A stretch of 64,000 bases of DNA from Ligustrum vulgare (Eukaryota > Streptophyta > Magnoliopsida > Lamiales > Oleaceae). Location: NCBI GenBank assembly GCA_963555705.1, contig OY743174.1, positions 27,593,608 to 27,657,607 of the forward strand, in the 5' to 3' direction. Numbering within the stretch: position 1 is the first letter of the stretch; every line of letters begins with the position of its first letter. The translations under genes and the position numbers were made by a program. This document shows positions 1 to 11,392 of the stretch, piece after piece. A model generated the notes under the pieces. It was not told the DNA's origin, made no database searches, and saw nothing but the letters and a program-made list of their open reading frames with translations.

Positions 1-823
1 GTGAAAGGTATGATGGTTATTATATTGAAATCTTAGAGATATTGATACGAATATTTGAGGACATATGATACGATGATAAGTGACAGGTTACATGAGTACT
101 ACAAGATATGATGAAATATTACATACGATTGGGAATTTTCATTTTGAGTCATAATATATGGTTATTTAAGATTTTGGTGATGCAGTTTCGATTTCTTATT
201 ACCGGGTGTACTTTAGATGTGAGTAAATATTTTGGCTACAATAATGGAAAAACCTGAGATGATCAGTTGTGTGACTTTTTCTTATAATGGGATTGTATCT
301 TTGGGTTAAGCAAACTTGATGAGAAATCCTATATGATTCACAGAAGTTTTATTAAATGGTGATAGATTTAATCAGAGTATTGTTCATAAGTGTGACATGA
401 ATCGAAGTTTTGGGAGAACAGGAAATTAAATTTTGAACTTCAGATTGGGAAATTAGTGAGGTTTCTTAAGTTTGAGAATATCATATCTGATCCATATGAT
501 GTGGTTTTAAGTTAGTATCTTAGCCCTCAGTTAGAATGAGTATGTGATACGAGTAGTTGATTCATGATCTAAAAGTATGGATTAAAGGATTTAAGTTTGA
601 ATTCTCCAGATTTTGAAAAGGAAGTTTCAGTCGAGCTTATAAATGATTACGTTGTTAAATCTATTCAGAAAGATTCTGCCAAGTTTGGGTTTTGTACTCA
701 ATATTTTAGAATTAATATCGCATTTCTATGTTTTGGATTATAAGGAATTATTCTTGATCAATCTTCTTGATTTTAGGTTAAGCAATTGGGTCAATGAATA
801 TTTTTTTTTGTGGTTTCGATATT
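1..823 (+). mobile_element. Degenerate internal region of the same gypsy element
   Basis: This AT-rich stretch lies upstream of the recognisable integrase tail. It has no long open frame and I recognise no conserved motif. By position it should be the rest of the pol internal region of the element whose 3' LTR starts at 1200. It is too decayed to align by eye. The only ORF, 60 codons at 643-825, looks like chance. The element's 5' LTR lies outside the window. Confidence 0.4.
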
Positions 824-1199
824 AGTATAGATCCTATAAAAGGTACCTTTCGTTTTCACAAGAGAGGGAATTTAAGATCTCATTTCATCGGACCATTTAA
901 AATGCTAGAGAATTAGGTAATGTGGCTTATTGTTCATGATTCAAGTCATATGGTGAATTATTAGTTTATTGCAGTCCAGAAAGATTTGACTTATGAAGAA
1001 GCACCTATGTGCATAGTAGAGAGAAAATTCCATGTTTTAGGAAACAAAGAGATTCCTTTAGTCAAAGTCCAGTGGGATAGACATGGTAGCGATGAGGCTA
1101 CCTGAGAGAAAGAAGAAGAAATTCTGGCCAAGTATCCAGATATTTTAGACCAAGTAAGTTTTAAATTTCGAGGACGAAATTATTTTAAGGTGGTAGGGT
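824..1199 (+). pseudogene. Tekay/Del-like gypsy integrase C-terminus and chromodomain remnant
   Basis: This is the 3' end of a Ty3/gypsy chromovirus pol gene. It reads in one frame from about 824 into the LTR at 1200. The first block (PIKGTFRFHKRG, then FIGPFKMLE) is the integrase C-terminal GPF/Y-type module. The second (LTYEEAPMCIVERK, then IPLVKVQWDRH) is the chromodomain-like tail typical of Tekay/Del elements. Stops interrupt the frame near 910 and 961, and a TGA at 1103-1105 falls where this family usually has Trp. Residues between the two blocks are missing, so this copy is dead. A purine-rich tract (about 1186-1198) directly before the LTR fits the polypurine tract. Family assignment is by motif memory; the lineage could be a close relative. 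Confidence 0.75.
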
Positions 1200-4006
1200 T
1201 GTAGCGATCGGGAATTTTCGTTTCTTTCTAAATAAAATATTTTTAGAACTTTAAATGAACGTCGTCACGACTTTGTCCATTTAATGTAAAGGAATGTTCG
1301 TCTAGCCAAATTATAAATGAAATGAAATTAATTTTCATCGTAATTAAATTTCCGAATTTTGTTCAAAATTTTTCAATGTCACCATTTTAAATCTTAATTC
1401 AAATTTTAACGATTTTAAAGTCCAAATTAATTTATTTCGATATTTTGATCTTTGTCCAATTTAAATCCCTTTAATTCCCCAAATTTAGTTTTTTTTTAGC
1501 ACAATCTCAATTGGTAAAAATCCATTTCCCCCCCCACGTTTCCAATAATTTCACCTCCCCACACGTCAATTCCATTTCACACTCCCTGATTCTCTCCCTC
1601 ACCTCCCTAAAATAACATACCAAATTCTGCGATACCTACAATTCATTCCAATCAGAAATCCATCATAATCTTTCCCTTTTTGACCCCTCAATTCTGCACC
1701 CAAATGATCAGCATTTCCTACAATTCTCCTCCCTCATCAGATTTTCTTTCCATTTCCCACAATAATCTAATCAATCATCCTATCTTTACACTAAGCAACC
1801 ACCATCCATTATCAACCAAATTATGATAATTTCCACTAAATTAATCCATCAAAGATTCCTCCAAATTATGATGTTGTCCACTGATCAAATCCCCTTTTTC
1901 CTTCTCCTCCATCATTTCATCAGTAATCACCTCTATTTCAAATATAGATTCAGCCTCATTCACGGCCATTATCAAAAGCTAACTACAAAATCCCAATTAC
2001 ATCCATTTCAGCTTCCCCCAAACTGCCTCCGCTCAAATTTGAACTCTAAACCACAATTCCACTGTCATGGCTCCGCAGCCACCTCCATTTCAGATTTAAT
2101 CAATCCATTTCAATCAGCCGAAGTCACCACAATACACAAACAATTCTGACAGCCTGCAACCACCACAAGCCAATCACCACCTCACCAGTGCCCAACCACT
2201 TAACCGTTTCACAGCCACCCCCACACGCAGACCACACCACGAGGACAATCGTCGAACACCAGTTCACTGCCCCCCAACACCACAAACCAATATACATCAA
2301 TTCACCACCTAAACCACAATTTCTACCAAACCGTCATCACCACCAACGAATCACTGCCATAACCACCACCATAGAACCATTACAGAATCGAAACCATCAA
2401 TCTGTTAAATAGCCATCGCTATCATCATTGCAGCAACACCACTCTGCCTGCACCACCATAGCGCCGCCTGCACCATCATCAGTTCATCACCAACCACCAT
2501 GTACATCCATCAATGACAACCAAAACCCAAATTTAAATCCACATCGCAACCCACCAACTCCAAACCGACCACTGCCATTCACCAAATCGCGGCCAACCCC
2601 AACCCAAATCAAAACCCATGAATCAAGAAATTCATTTTCTTACCTCAATAGTTGATTCCTCGCCGGAAGAACCACCCAACTTGCAGCCCCAAAAGTTTGA
2701 CCTTGAGCCCCGATTTTTGCACCAAACCAAGCCCCAATCTCTCCCCATGCTTCGTCGGTGTCACCGCCGGCCGGAGGATGGCCGGCGAAGCTGGAATCGG
2801 AAGGGCTCCGCCCTTCATCGACTTCACTGCCTTCTCTCTCTCTCTCTGTGTCACGACAATGGAGAGGAGTGATTTTGATGTTTATATTTTGATTTTTCAG
2901 ATTTGCATTTTAGTCCCCAGCCTTTGTAAAATCATTCAATTCAGTCCTTACAATGTTTAAAATGTCTTATTGCATCCCCTACTTTTAAATTAAGTTATTC
3001 CAGTCCTTTAGCTTTAAAATATTTATCTTTAGTCCCAAGTTTTAAATATTTCATGTCAGCCCCTTTAGTTTTTAAAGTATTATGTCGATCTTTGGATTTT
3101 AAAGTGATTTTATTCGAACATTGCACTTTTGGAAATAAATTAGTTAGTCCCCATGACTTCAAAAAAATCATGAGTCGATCCAATAGTTTTTCAAAATAAT
3201 TTATTTTGATCTCAACTCTTTTCAAATCCCCACTATGTTTGATTTCTAAATTAATCTCTAAAGCTTTTATAACTCTTTCGTTTCAAAACATTTGAATTTC
3301 AAATTCGACTTTAAGATTTATTTTATATATTGGCTAGACGAGGCGCTTGGACAGTTAGAAGAACAACGTGAACTCTCTTGCTCAACTTTCAAACTCGTGG
3401 TTTGAGGTAGACTCGCCCCCACTAATTGATTTATATTATAATTGCATGTGTTATGTGGATTTGTGTGATTTTATGCTTAATTGCATGAGAAAAGAATATC
3501 TCTTTTGAGATAAAGAATTATGTTATGCTGGACATAACTTATCTGCTAGCCAAGAAAAGAAAAGAATGTGTTCATTTGCGTTCACTATGTGATGCCTATG
3601 AATAAGAAAAGAATGTCACTACATTATTTGCATAATTACTTGTCCAATTATCTTATAGATTAATTATTGGCGATGAGTCTACTGAGTATTTCATTTTTGA
3701 AATGCTCAACCCGTTATTTTAACAAATTTTGCAGATTTCGGAGACGGTGGCGAGTGATGGACAATGATGGCAAATTACAAATTGATATTTTTTTTTAAAA
3801 GTCGTGAACTTTGAAATAATTATTTCATTTTATCAAGAAGTGTCATTTTTATAAATTTGTACGAAAATACATATTCCATTTGAATTATTGCTAAACTTTT
3901 ATTCCATAAATGTGATATTTAATATTTAGCCATTTTCCGCAACAAAGTTTATTCAAGAATTTAGAAAAGTGACGTTCCCGCGCTCCTCGAAATTCGGGGC
4001 GTTACA
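1200..4006 (+). mobile_element. Family A (Tekay/Del-like) 3' LTR
   Basis: The LTR starts with TGTAGCGATCGG after the polypurine tract and ends with GGGGCGTTACA, about 2.8 kb later. Its internal order is shared with the copies at 8864-11033 and 35954-38173: a C-rich AAC-poor block rich in CCACCA words (about 1500-2650), a GC-rich block with a hairpin (2766-2816), a CT tract (about 2831-2850), short modules built on AGTCCC and TTTAAA (about 2895-3210), the word GGCTAGACGAG, and a stem-loop followed by a CAG acceptor-like site (about 3675-3735). ORFs inside it are not conserved between copies and are treated as non-coding. It abuts an inverted copy of the same family at 4007. Confidence 0.85.
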
Positions 4007-5648
4007 GGCTGGTTAAGATATTTCAAAACTAAGGGGCTTAAAATAATAACTTTTAAAACATAGGCTAAAGATTTGAAACATTATTCATTTGGATGGACTA
4101 AACTCAAAAAAAATGAAAGTCGAAGATTAAATGGCAAATTTTGAAAAATCAACATTTAATATAAAAATTTTCATTTCTCCCTCTCTTTGTAAATCAAGAG
4201 AGAGAGAGAGAGGCGAAAAATGGGAGGGGCTTCGGCCCTCCGAAATTTCCAACCGCCGGCGATATCGTCGGCGCGGCGTGTTGGTGACCAGGTAGTTGGT
4301 GGTGTGGTTGAACATGGCGGTGGTGGTGGCTTTGGTGCTTGGACTGGATTTATGCAGTATGCGGTATAGATGATGATGCATAGGTTTTTTTGGGTGTGGT
4401 TGCGGGCTGCAATGGATCTTGGGTGTAGGCGGTGGTCGAGGTGATGAAAATGATGATTCAAATGATGGTGAAATGGTGGATTGGAATTGTGGTTGCTTGG
4501 CTATGGCAGTGGCTGATTTGGTGATGTTGGTTGGCTATGGAGGTTGGTGGTGATTGTTGATTGCGGTGTTTAACAGTGGTGATTTTTTGTTGGTGCGTGA
4601 AGATGGTTTGCAGAAATGTGGTTTGGCTAAGGTTCTGAATTGTGGCAGTGGGCAGGGGCTCGGTGGTGTGAATAGTGAATTATAGGCTGGTTTTGATACA
4701 GTTTTTGGTAAGCTAATTAAATCAATAATTGGGAGAGATTCAAGGGAAAATTTGAACAATTGATTCAATTATACAAGGGGAGATGACATGGATTGAGGGA
4801 AGGTGATGGGGAAGGAAAATGTGCTTAATATGAAAAATGGAAGTTGGGGAGGAATTTTTGGGGAATTAACAATCATCTATGAATGTGTAGAGCTTGATAC
4901 TTGGAAGAGGAAAATTTATAGGAAGAAAGAAAAGAAAATGTGAAGTGGAAGATTGTAGTAATAATTGGGCTTAAGGAGTGATCATGGGAAATATAGAACT
5001 TGTTAAGAAATGTGATTGAATGGAGTTGTCAATTTGAATGAGTTTTGCAAATTAATCATGTAAGGGGGAACACAATTTGAGTATGAGAGAAATATTGAAT
5101 TTGATTGACTTAAATTAAGAAATTTTAAAATTGGGAAAAATTATAGGAAACATGCAAGAATGGAATTTGATTGAGGGAGTTGAGGGAGAGAGTAAAGGAT
5201 TGTAGAACTGGTATGGACGTGTATGGAGGTAAAATTTTGGAAAATAAGAATTTGTTGTAAAGTGGAAAAACAAATGTGGGGAATAGATGACAAGGTGAAT
5301 GGTCGTTTCTAAATTGGGATTAAAGAGAAATTAAATTAGTTTAAATTGGACAAGATATTAGAATTTGAAAATTTTGAACTAGAAAATAATAATTTGAGAT
5401 TTTTAAAATAATTTTAAATTGGAGATTTAGCTAGAATTGGAAGTTTGAACATAAAATAGATAATGACATTGGGACATTTTTAACTTGAAATCAGAATTGG
5501 ACTAATATTTTTAAATGATTTTAATTTCACTTAAAATGGCTAGACACACATGAGTTTTAAAAATAAATGGGCAAAATCGTAGCAACACGTTTTTTAAAGA
5601 TAAAAAATATTTATTCAAAATAAATCACGAAAATTCTCGGTCGCTACA
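4007..5648 (-). mobile_element. Inverted family A LTR, truncated at its 3' end
   Basis: Read on the minus strand, this starts with TGTAGCGACCGAGAATTTTC at 5648 and carries the family A landmarks in order: the GC block with GGAGGGGC/GGCCCTCC (4223-4241), the CT/GA tract (4196-4212) and the AGTCCC-type modules (4020-4120). The terminal part, including the GGGGCGTTACA end, is missing because the plus-strand LTR ends exactly at 4006. The simplest reading is that the element ending at 4006 inserted into this older inverted copy. Confidence 0.75.
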
Positions 5649-5735
5649 ACCCTCCCTCCTTAAAATAATTTCGTCCTCGAAATTTAAATTTTCTTGATCA
5701 AAGATACTTGGGTACTTCAAAATTTCTTCTCTCTT
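5649..5735 (-). pseudogene. Integrase tail of the inverted family A element
   Basis: On the minus strand this short piece reads REEILKYPSIFDQENL and then FEDEIIL. It ends in a purine-rich tract (about 5649-5664 in plus coordinates) beside the LTR at 5648. It is the same coding tail and polypurine tract seen at about 1107-1199 on the plus strand, so it identifies the inverted LTR as a 3' LTR. Only about 87 bp of internal sequence remain before the next LTR fragment begins. Confidence 0.7.
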
Positions 5736-5866
5736 AAAATCTTAAAATAATTAATATGACTAGACGAGAGCGCTAGTTTTGAATAATAACCATTAAGGTT
5801 GGAGAGTCGTAGCGACAAGTTTGGTAAAACAAGTCTTTTAAGTTTGAAAATTTCTCGATCGCTACA
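5736..5866 (-). mobile_element. Family A LTR head fragment (inverted)
   Basis: The minus strand starts at 5866 with TGTAGCGATCGAGAAATTTT and continues with TTGTCGCTACGACT and a CGTCTAGTC word. These match the first 130 bp of family A LTRs. The fragment then runs directly into the integrase tail, with the left edge uncertain by about 10 bp. An LTR head joined to a pol tail is not a normal element order, so a deletion or recombination is inferred. Confidence 0.65.
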
Positions 5867-7443
5867 TATTCGATGGTGTTCGCACCATTCGTTGGAGTAA
5901 ATCACCATCGACAAACTACTATTTTCGGATGTGACTTATTGAGTGATGAAAAGATCGATTCATTTATTTGGTTGTTTTTGAAGTTCACCGAAGCAATGCC
6001 CACCCAACGGGCCCCTGGGGTCATTAATACTGATCAAGACGCCACCATTGCTAGAGCAGTTGGCGAGGTTTCCTAACACAATTCATAGATTCTGTTTGTG
6101 GCATATTCTAAACAAGTTCTCAGAGAAGATGAGTCTCGTGCTGTACAAGGAACTATACCACAGCCTGGTGAGTATCATTAAGCAGTCGGAGTTCCCAGAG
6201 GAGTTCGAGTCGCGTTGGGCTGATGTGATGGAAACTACTGATCTTGGTGATAATGAGTGGCTTGCCAATATGTATTAAATATGAAGTCGTTGGGTACCTG
6301 CGTACGTGAAGCATATATTCTCTACTAGGATGTCAACCAGTCAATGATCAGAAAGCAACCATGCGTTCTTTAAAAGATATGTCAATAAGACCGATACATT
6401 AATGGATTTTATTACACAGTTTACCATTGCTCTGGGTCACCAGCGAATTGGTTGCCAACCACACTGACTTCAACGAGGTGCCTCGTACGATAACAACATT
6501 TGCCATGGAAACTCAAATGACACATATTTATACAAAGACAATTTTCTTGTTGTTTCAAGAGGAATTAGCTCAGAGTAGCTACTACCTTTTCTCAAATAAA
6601 TCAGCATACGAGGGTGTCAAAAAGTATATTGTAACGCATTTTGATACTGGAAAAAGATATCATCGCCAACGTGAGCTGACCTACTTCAGGACCATTGACT
6701 TCATAGCATGCAGCTGCAAAACATTTGAGTTTGAAGGATATCCACGTCGTCACATGCTCGCATTTATGCTTAGGAAACAAGTGATGTTGTTTCCAAATCA
6801 GTACATTTTAGGTCGGTGGACACAAAATGCAAAAGCAACTCCAGTCTTTGAACCAACAACGACCTCAATGGGTGGTCAATCATTAATTTCTCGACATGGG
6901 ATGCTGGCGCACACTACAGCATAGTTGGTGGATGAAGGTGCTTTGACTGACGCTCGTACGACGTTCATAATGGATGGATTTCAAAACTTGAAAATACAGG
7001 TAAAAGTTATGGATAGTGGAGGATATGTGGGAATGAGTAGGGTTATCAGCAAAAGCATCGAAGGTGCCCAACTCGTGGTTGATCCTACTCTGATTAGAAC
7101 AAAAGGGTGCGGGAAGAGATTGAAGTCATCTAAAGAAATAGCCATGTCTTAGTCGAAGAGAAATTATTGTCTTTGTGGTCGCAGTGGACATGACAAAAGA
7201 ACTTGTCCATCATTACGTTCGAGGTTAGTTGATCGATAACTATTAATTGTTGCGATTATTTTGTTTTATTTTGTACTATGCTTACATTTCAATAGATTTT
7301 TCCACATCTTTAGGAATCAACTGGTGGACGAACCGTATCATCCACAGTACTCTTTAGATGACACTCAAGAAGATAGGCACACTGGTATTGCTAGTAGTGA
7401 TTATGGTGCATTCCATAGGTTTGACGATGATGACAACAATTAA
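5867..7443 (+). pseudogene. FAR1-related / MULE-type transposase pseudogene
   Basis: This decayed gene resembles FAR1-RELATED SEQUENCE proteins, which descend from Mutator-like transposases. The MULE core is readable as FAPFVGVNHHRQTTIFGCD, then NTDQDATIARAV and FPNTIHRFCLWHIL. It is followed by a SWIM-type motif near 6709-6760 (CSCKTFEFEGY, then RRH, with Arg where the third Cys is usual) and a terminal zinc knuckle near 7165-7200 (CLCGRSGHDKRTCP). A short last exon at 7314-7443 follows a GT-AG intron (7225-7313). The gene is broken by a frameshift near 6070, stops near 6276-6284, 6342, 6922 and 7150, and a small deletion plus shift near 6435. The 5' part is cut off by the LTR head at 5866. 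The product would have been nuclear, either a DNA-binding regulator or a transposase; sequence alone does not separate these. Confidence 0.8.
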
Positions 7444-7793
7444 ACTAATTATTGTTGTACTCCTTCAACGTAGTTCAATTTAAATTTGAAGAAAATTAAT
7501 CTAATTTATACAATGTTTCTGTTAGTCTGTCTAAATTTGTGACAAAGTTTGTACAAATATCATATGAAATTTACAGTGTTATTATTAATATCAAAAAAAT
7601 GTAATATAAGTATATTAAAAATTATTTAGACAAAATAAAAGGTAAAAAAAATACATTACCAAAAGATCAAAATATAAAAAGTACAAAACAAAAAAATTGA
7701 AATACCCAAAAAAAAAAATCAAAATAACAAAAGACAAAATAAATAAATAAATAAATAAAAATGAATTAAAAAATGTTGTCTGCAACATACTAA
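7444..7793. other. AT-rich intergenic sequence
   Basis: Following the FAR1-type pseudogene, this stretch is very AT-rich with A-runs and an (AAAT)n patch near 7735-7760. I see no gene or element boundary in it. Confidence 0.5.
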
Positions 7794-7873
7794 AGCAAGG
7801 CGTGCCACAATTGTGGCAAGCCTTGCTTGCATAATTGCTTTGCCTTGTATGAGAATCCCATGCAAGGCAAAGC
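7794..7873. repeat. Two adjacent hairpins sharing a GCAAGGC word
   Basis: Bases 7794-7827 form a near-perfect 34-nt palindrome centred on CCACAATTGTGG, with one mismatched pair. Bases 7837-7873 form a second hairpin with an 11-bp perfect stem (GCTTTGCCTTG against CAAGGCAAAGC) and a 15-nt loop. Both stems contain GCAAGGC or its complement. Function is unknown. They may be a subterminal part of a DNA transposon, but no terminal inverted repeat was found. Confidence 0.55.
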
Positions 7874-8149
7874 TCAAGTCCCTTCTCCTGTATGTGACGT
7901 GCTTGGGACTGATATATACCACATAGCCAATTGATTTGTATTGTGGCCGGATTGAGTTGGCATAAATCAATTCAAATCTCCTAATTCTATGCCTAATGAT
8001 TCTACCTAATTGGACTCCTATTTGGCTAGTTTAGTCCTTTTAAAACTAGGTTAATAGTTGGACTTATATAATTTTACTTCCTCCTCCCTTTATTTTATTT
8101 TTTTTTAACTTCACCACTTCAGTAAGTATTCATCAAAATTTCTACTGCA

Positions 8150-8480
8150 AAGGAATTGCTCGTCACAATCATCACCACATCACGTTTAAAGGTAGGATAA
8201 TGAGGTGCAGTTGATTTTATCTCGTTTAAATTATTTTTTCATGTTGTTGATTTATCATACTTATGAAAGTTAATGATATGATATGATATAATGTTTTATG
8301 GTCATCCGGTATCAAAGATATGATATGACTGAACTCTTACCGATTTTTCTAAAGATATGATAACGGTATGATATTTTTGACACATGTGTTTAATATTTTT
8401 ATTCGGGATTGCACCATAATATTTCGTATCCTATTGAGTATTCTATATACTCAACCCTACTATTTTACAAATTAGAATGG
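8150..8480 (+). mobile_element. Family-B-like LTR fragment
   Basis: This stretch resembles the complement of 44700-45060 (inside the family B solo LTR) over roughly 300 bp. Shared words in order are GGTAGGATAA, GTTGATTTTATC, CATGTTGTTGATTTATC, ATGAAAGTTAATGATATG, TTTTATGGTCAT and GGTATGATATTTTTGACACA. It then carries the stem-loop TTGAGTATT...ATACTCAACCCT near 8433-8455. The outer ends are unclear. Sequence at 11040-11392 may be its 3' end, separated by the family A solo LTR. Confidence 0.6.
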
Positions 8481-8858
8481 GTCATTGATTGACTATTGAT
8501 GCGGTGTTGTCAAGATGTCAGGATCTATGGATTTCAATAAATAAATTCGGCGTAATGTGATTGAACAATTTTATTGTCTGAAGTATTTAATGTTTTTCAA
8601 TTCATGGATATTTGTCTTGTTTATCTATGGATTTCTACTGCTTTATTCCTGAGTTTGGAACAAGAATTAATTATTTACATTGTTCGATAATCTTCCTATA
8701 TAAAAAAAATAAAAAAATAAAAAACTTGTCCAAAAATTGACTAGACTAGTAAACGTGCACTATCTATCATTTTGGCTTCCTATTATTTGACCCTTGGTTG
8801 CTATGCATAAAGGTTTTATTATGTAATTATTGAAATATTTTGCTAGGACGCCAATATG
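8481..8858. other. Unassigned sequence, possibly inside a family-B-like LTR
   Basis: AT-rich with no coding signal. By position it may be part of the same decayed LTR as 8150-8480, but I could not align it to the other family B copies. Confidence 0.35.
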
Positions 8859-8863
8859 ACCTT

Positions 8864-11033
8864 TGTAGCGATCGAAAAATTTTTAAATTTATAATAAATA
8901 AATATTTTATTTGCTAAAAATCGTGTCGCTATAATTTAACCCATTATTTAAAGTTCACGTACGTCGTTTAGTCAAGTTATAAATTTTGAGCCGAAAATAA
9001 TAGATTTTCAGTCCAATAAAATTTAAAATCTATTTTTAAAATTCAATTTCATTTTATTCAAATTAAAATTTCAGATAATCTTATTTCAAAAGTTGGAGTT
9101 TATCACTTTATTAAAATTTTAAATTTAAATTCACCATTTTATCTTGACAAATCATGATAATCATCCTACCCAAAATTTACTTAACCAAGTTCATCCACCA
9201 GAAATTTATCTACGGTTAAAATTCCAATTCAAACGAAAGACTAATCCATCGAGCCATTATAACTGCACTCCTAATCAATTCTCGATCACCCACGGCACTA
9301 CCACAACATTAAGGTATATTTTGCAAGATTTTCTACTTTCGTTTCTCCATGACTGAACCAAACCCCAGTCGAACTCAGTCCCCAACCTCCATAGCTTACT
9401 GTCTCCCACAATCAACACCAATCTGCAACTTCACACCACAGAACCCGACCAAACTGCCATTTCCAAATCACGATCATCACTCACGCACCAAAAATTCAAT
9501 CTTACAGCCGAGCCCAACTACACTGCCCTTACACCGTTTCTGCCATCGAACACCATAGAACCCGACCATGCCCGCTATACTCCCATCATCATCACCATCA
9601 ACCAACACCGGCGGAACCATTATCACCACCGCAAGCCGCCAACACAGCCATCTCCCAAAGATCACCAAAACTCAAATCAAAAGCCCAAACATATAAACCC
9701 ACAATCCCAGAAGCCTATTACATACCTCAATCATCAATTTTCGCCGGGGAAAGCTGGGAGTAGAGCCTCGGTTTGCCACAAAAACTGCACCCAAAATCAG
9801 CCTAGAACTCCATTTTTCTTGCTTACCCTGGTTCTTCATTGCCGCTGCTCCGCGCCGGTGGTATTTTCGCCGGCATGGCCGCCGACGATTGGTCATAGAG
9901 GAGGGCGTCCGCCCTCCCCTCACTCTTCTTCTCTCTCTCGGTCGATACATAGAGACAGAAAGGAGAGTGTATGTATATATATTTTATATAATTTGATTTT
10001 TTTTGCCTCTTGGGTCCTCAAGTTTTAAAACTTATTATTTTGATCCTAAATCATGTTTTAAAATGTATTAAGTCCAGCCCTAAGTTTTAAACTTATTATT
10101 TTGGCCCCAGATTATTTTAAGCAGCATTTTTAATGAGTCCTTTAATTTTTGAAAAACTCTATTTTAGTCCCCAGATTTTAAAATCATTCATTTTAAATCC
10201 AAACTTTAATTTTATTTCAAAATTTGAATTTCTAGAAACTAATTTAAGTTTTATTTTATTTTGGCTAGACGAGACGTACGAAGATTTAGAGAACTGAAAT
10301 ATATTTTCCCGCTCAACCACACTCGTAGAGAATTGAGGTAGACTCGCCCCCATTAATTTGTTTACATTTTAATTGCACGTTATATGCTTCATGTGACTTA
10401 TGTGCATTATTTGCATAAAATGAGACGAGAATTTATATTTCTTATGTAATATTTGTGTTATGAGCATGCCATAATTTATATGCATTTTAAATTCATGAGA
10501 CGAGACGAGATTATAATTTTGTTATGCTTTGACATAACTTATGTGCATTTATTGCATGAGACGAGACTACCCACACCCTATGTTACGAAACCTAATATTA
10601 TGAAGAAGTTGTCACTATATGATTGTATGTTTATGTGTTCAATTTTTATATAAATTTATTAATCGGCGATGAGTATACTGAGTATTTCAATGAAATGCTC
10701 ACCCCTTTTTAATAACAGTTGCAAATGTTGGAGATGGAGGCGTATGATGGGCAGGCCGTGACATTAATAATTGAATAATCAAATTTTATTCTTGTTTCAG
10801 TTGAATGTTCCTAATTCGAGAAATTTAGAGATTTGAAACAGTTTGCTTTATTTGAAATGTTTTAGCAAATATTATTTCCGCAAATTGGATAATATTTAAA
10901 ATTTATCAGTTTTTGAATTTATTTAATAAATCTTGTAAATTAGAAATGTTATTTTATTCCGCTTAATACTATTTCAAAAATTAGACGAGACAATGACATG
11001 ATGAGTCGGGTGATTAAAATCCGGGGCGTCATA
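8864..11033 (+). mobile_element. Family A solo LTR, TSD ACCTT
   Basis: This 2170-bp LTR starts TGTAGCGATCGAAAAATTTT and ends GGGGCGTCATA, a mutated form of the usual GGGGCGTTACA. The 5-bp direct repeat ACCTT flanks it at 8859-8863 and 11034-11038. No internal region is present on either side, so it is a solo LTR left by LTR-LTR recombination. Landmarks match the other family A copies: CCACCA-rich block, GC hairpin at 9900-9917, CT tract near 9930, AGTCC modules (10010-10200), GGCTAGACGAGACG near 10262, and the stem-loop near 10678-10700. Confidence 0.9.
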
Positions 11034-11038
11034 ACCTT

Positions 11039-11392
11039 GCTTAGCCTGACACAAATTTTGACAATGATGGCACTAAATGTTAAAAATCATCATGCATCAA
11101 TTTTAGCCATTTAGTTTATTGATCAATGGTACTGTGTTCATAAGATACGAAATACACGTTAGTGAAAGGATAAAGCGATTTATTAGCCAAATTTGGTTTG
11201 TTAATCATATGATATTGATAAAATTTAACTATTAGAATGTTGTTACCAAATATTTATTTAGTCACTGTGTTTCCGCTAGTCTAGTATTTAAGTAAAATTT
11301 ATGGTTTTATATATTTGCCAATTTACATTCCAGAGTTTTAAATAAACAACGTTTTAATAACGGGTCGAGTTCTATTAGAATTTGGATCGTTA
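11039..11392 (+). mobile_element. Possible 3' end of the LTR interrupted by the solo LTR
   Basis: The stretch ends GGATCGTTACA at 11392, reminiscent of the GGGGTGTTACA and GGGGCATTACA ends of family B LTRs. Taken with 8150-8858 it may be the distal part of one old family-B-like LTR split by the insertion at 8864. Similarity inside it is weak by eye. Confidence 0.35.

Noticed and set aside
1823..2960. Several Pro/His-rich ORFs in the first LTR as genes
   Set aside because: They lie in the CCACCA-rich part of a family A LTR, overlap in different frames, and the other copies do not keep the frames.
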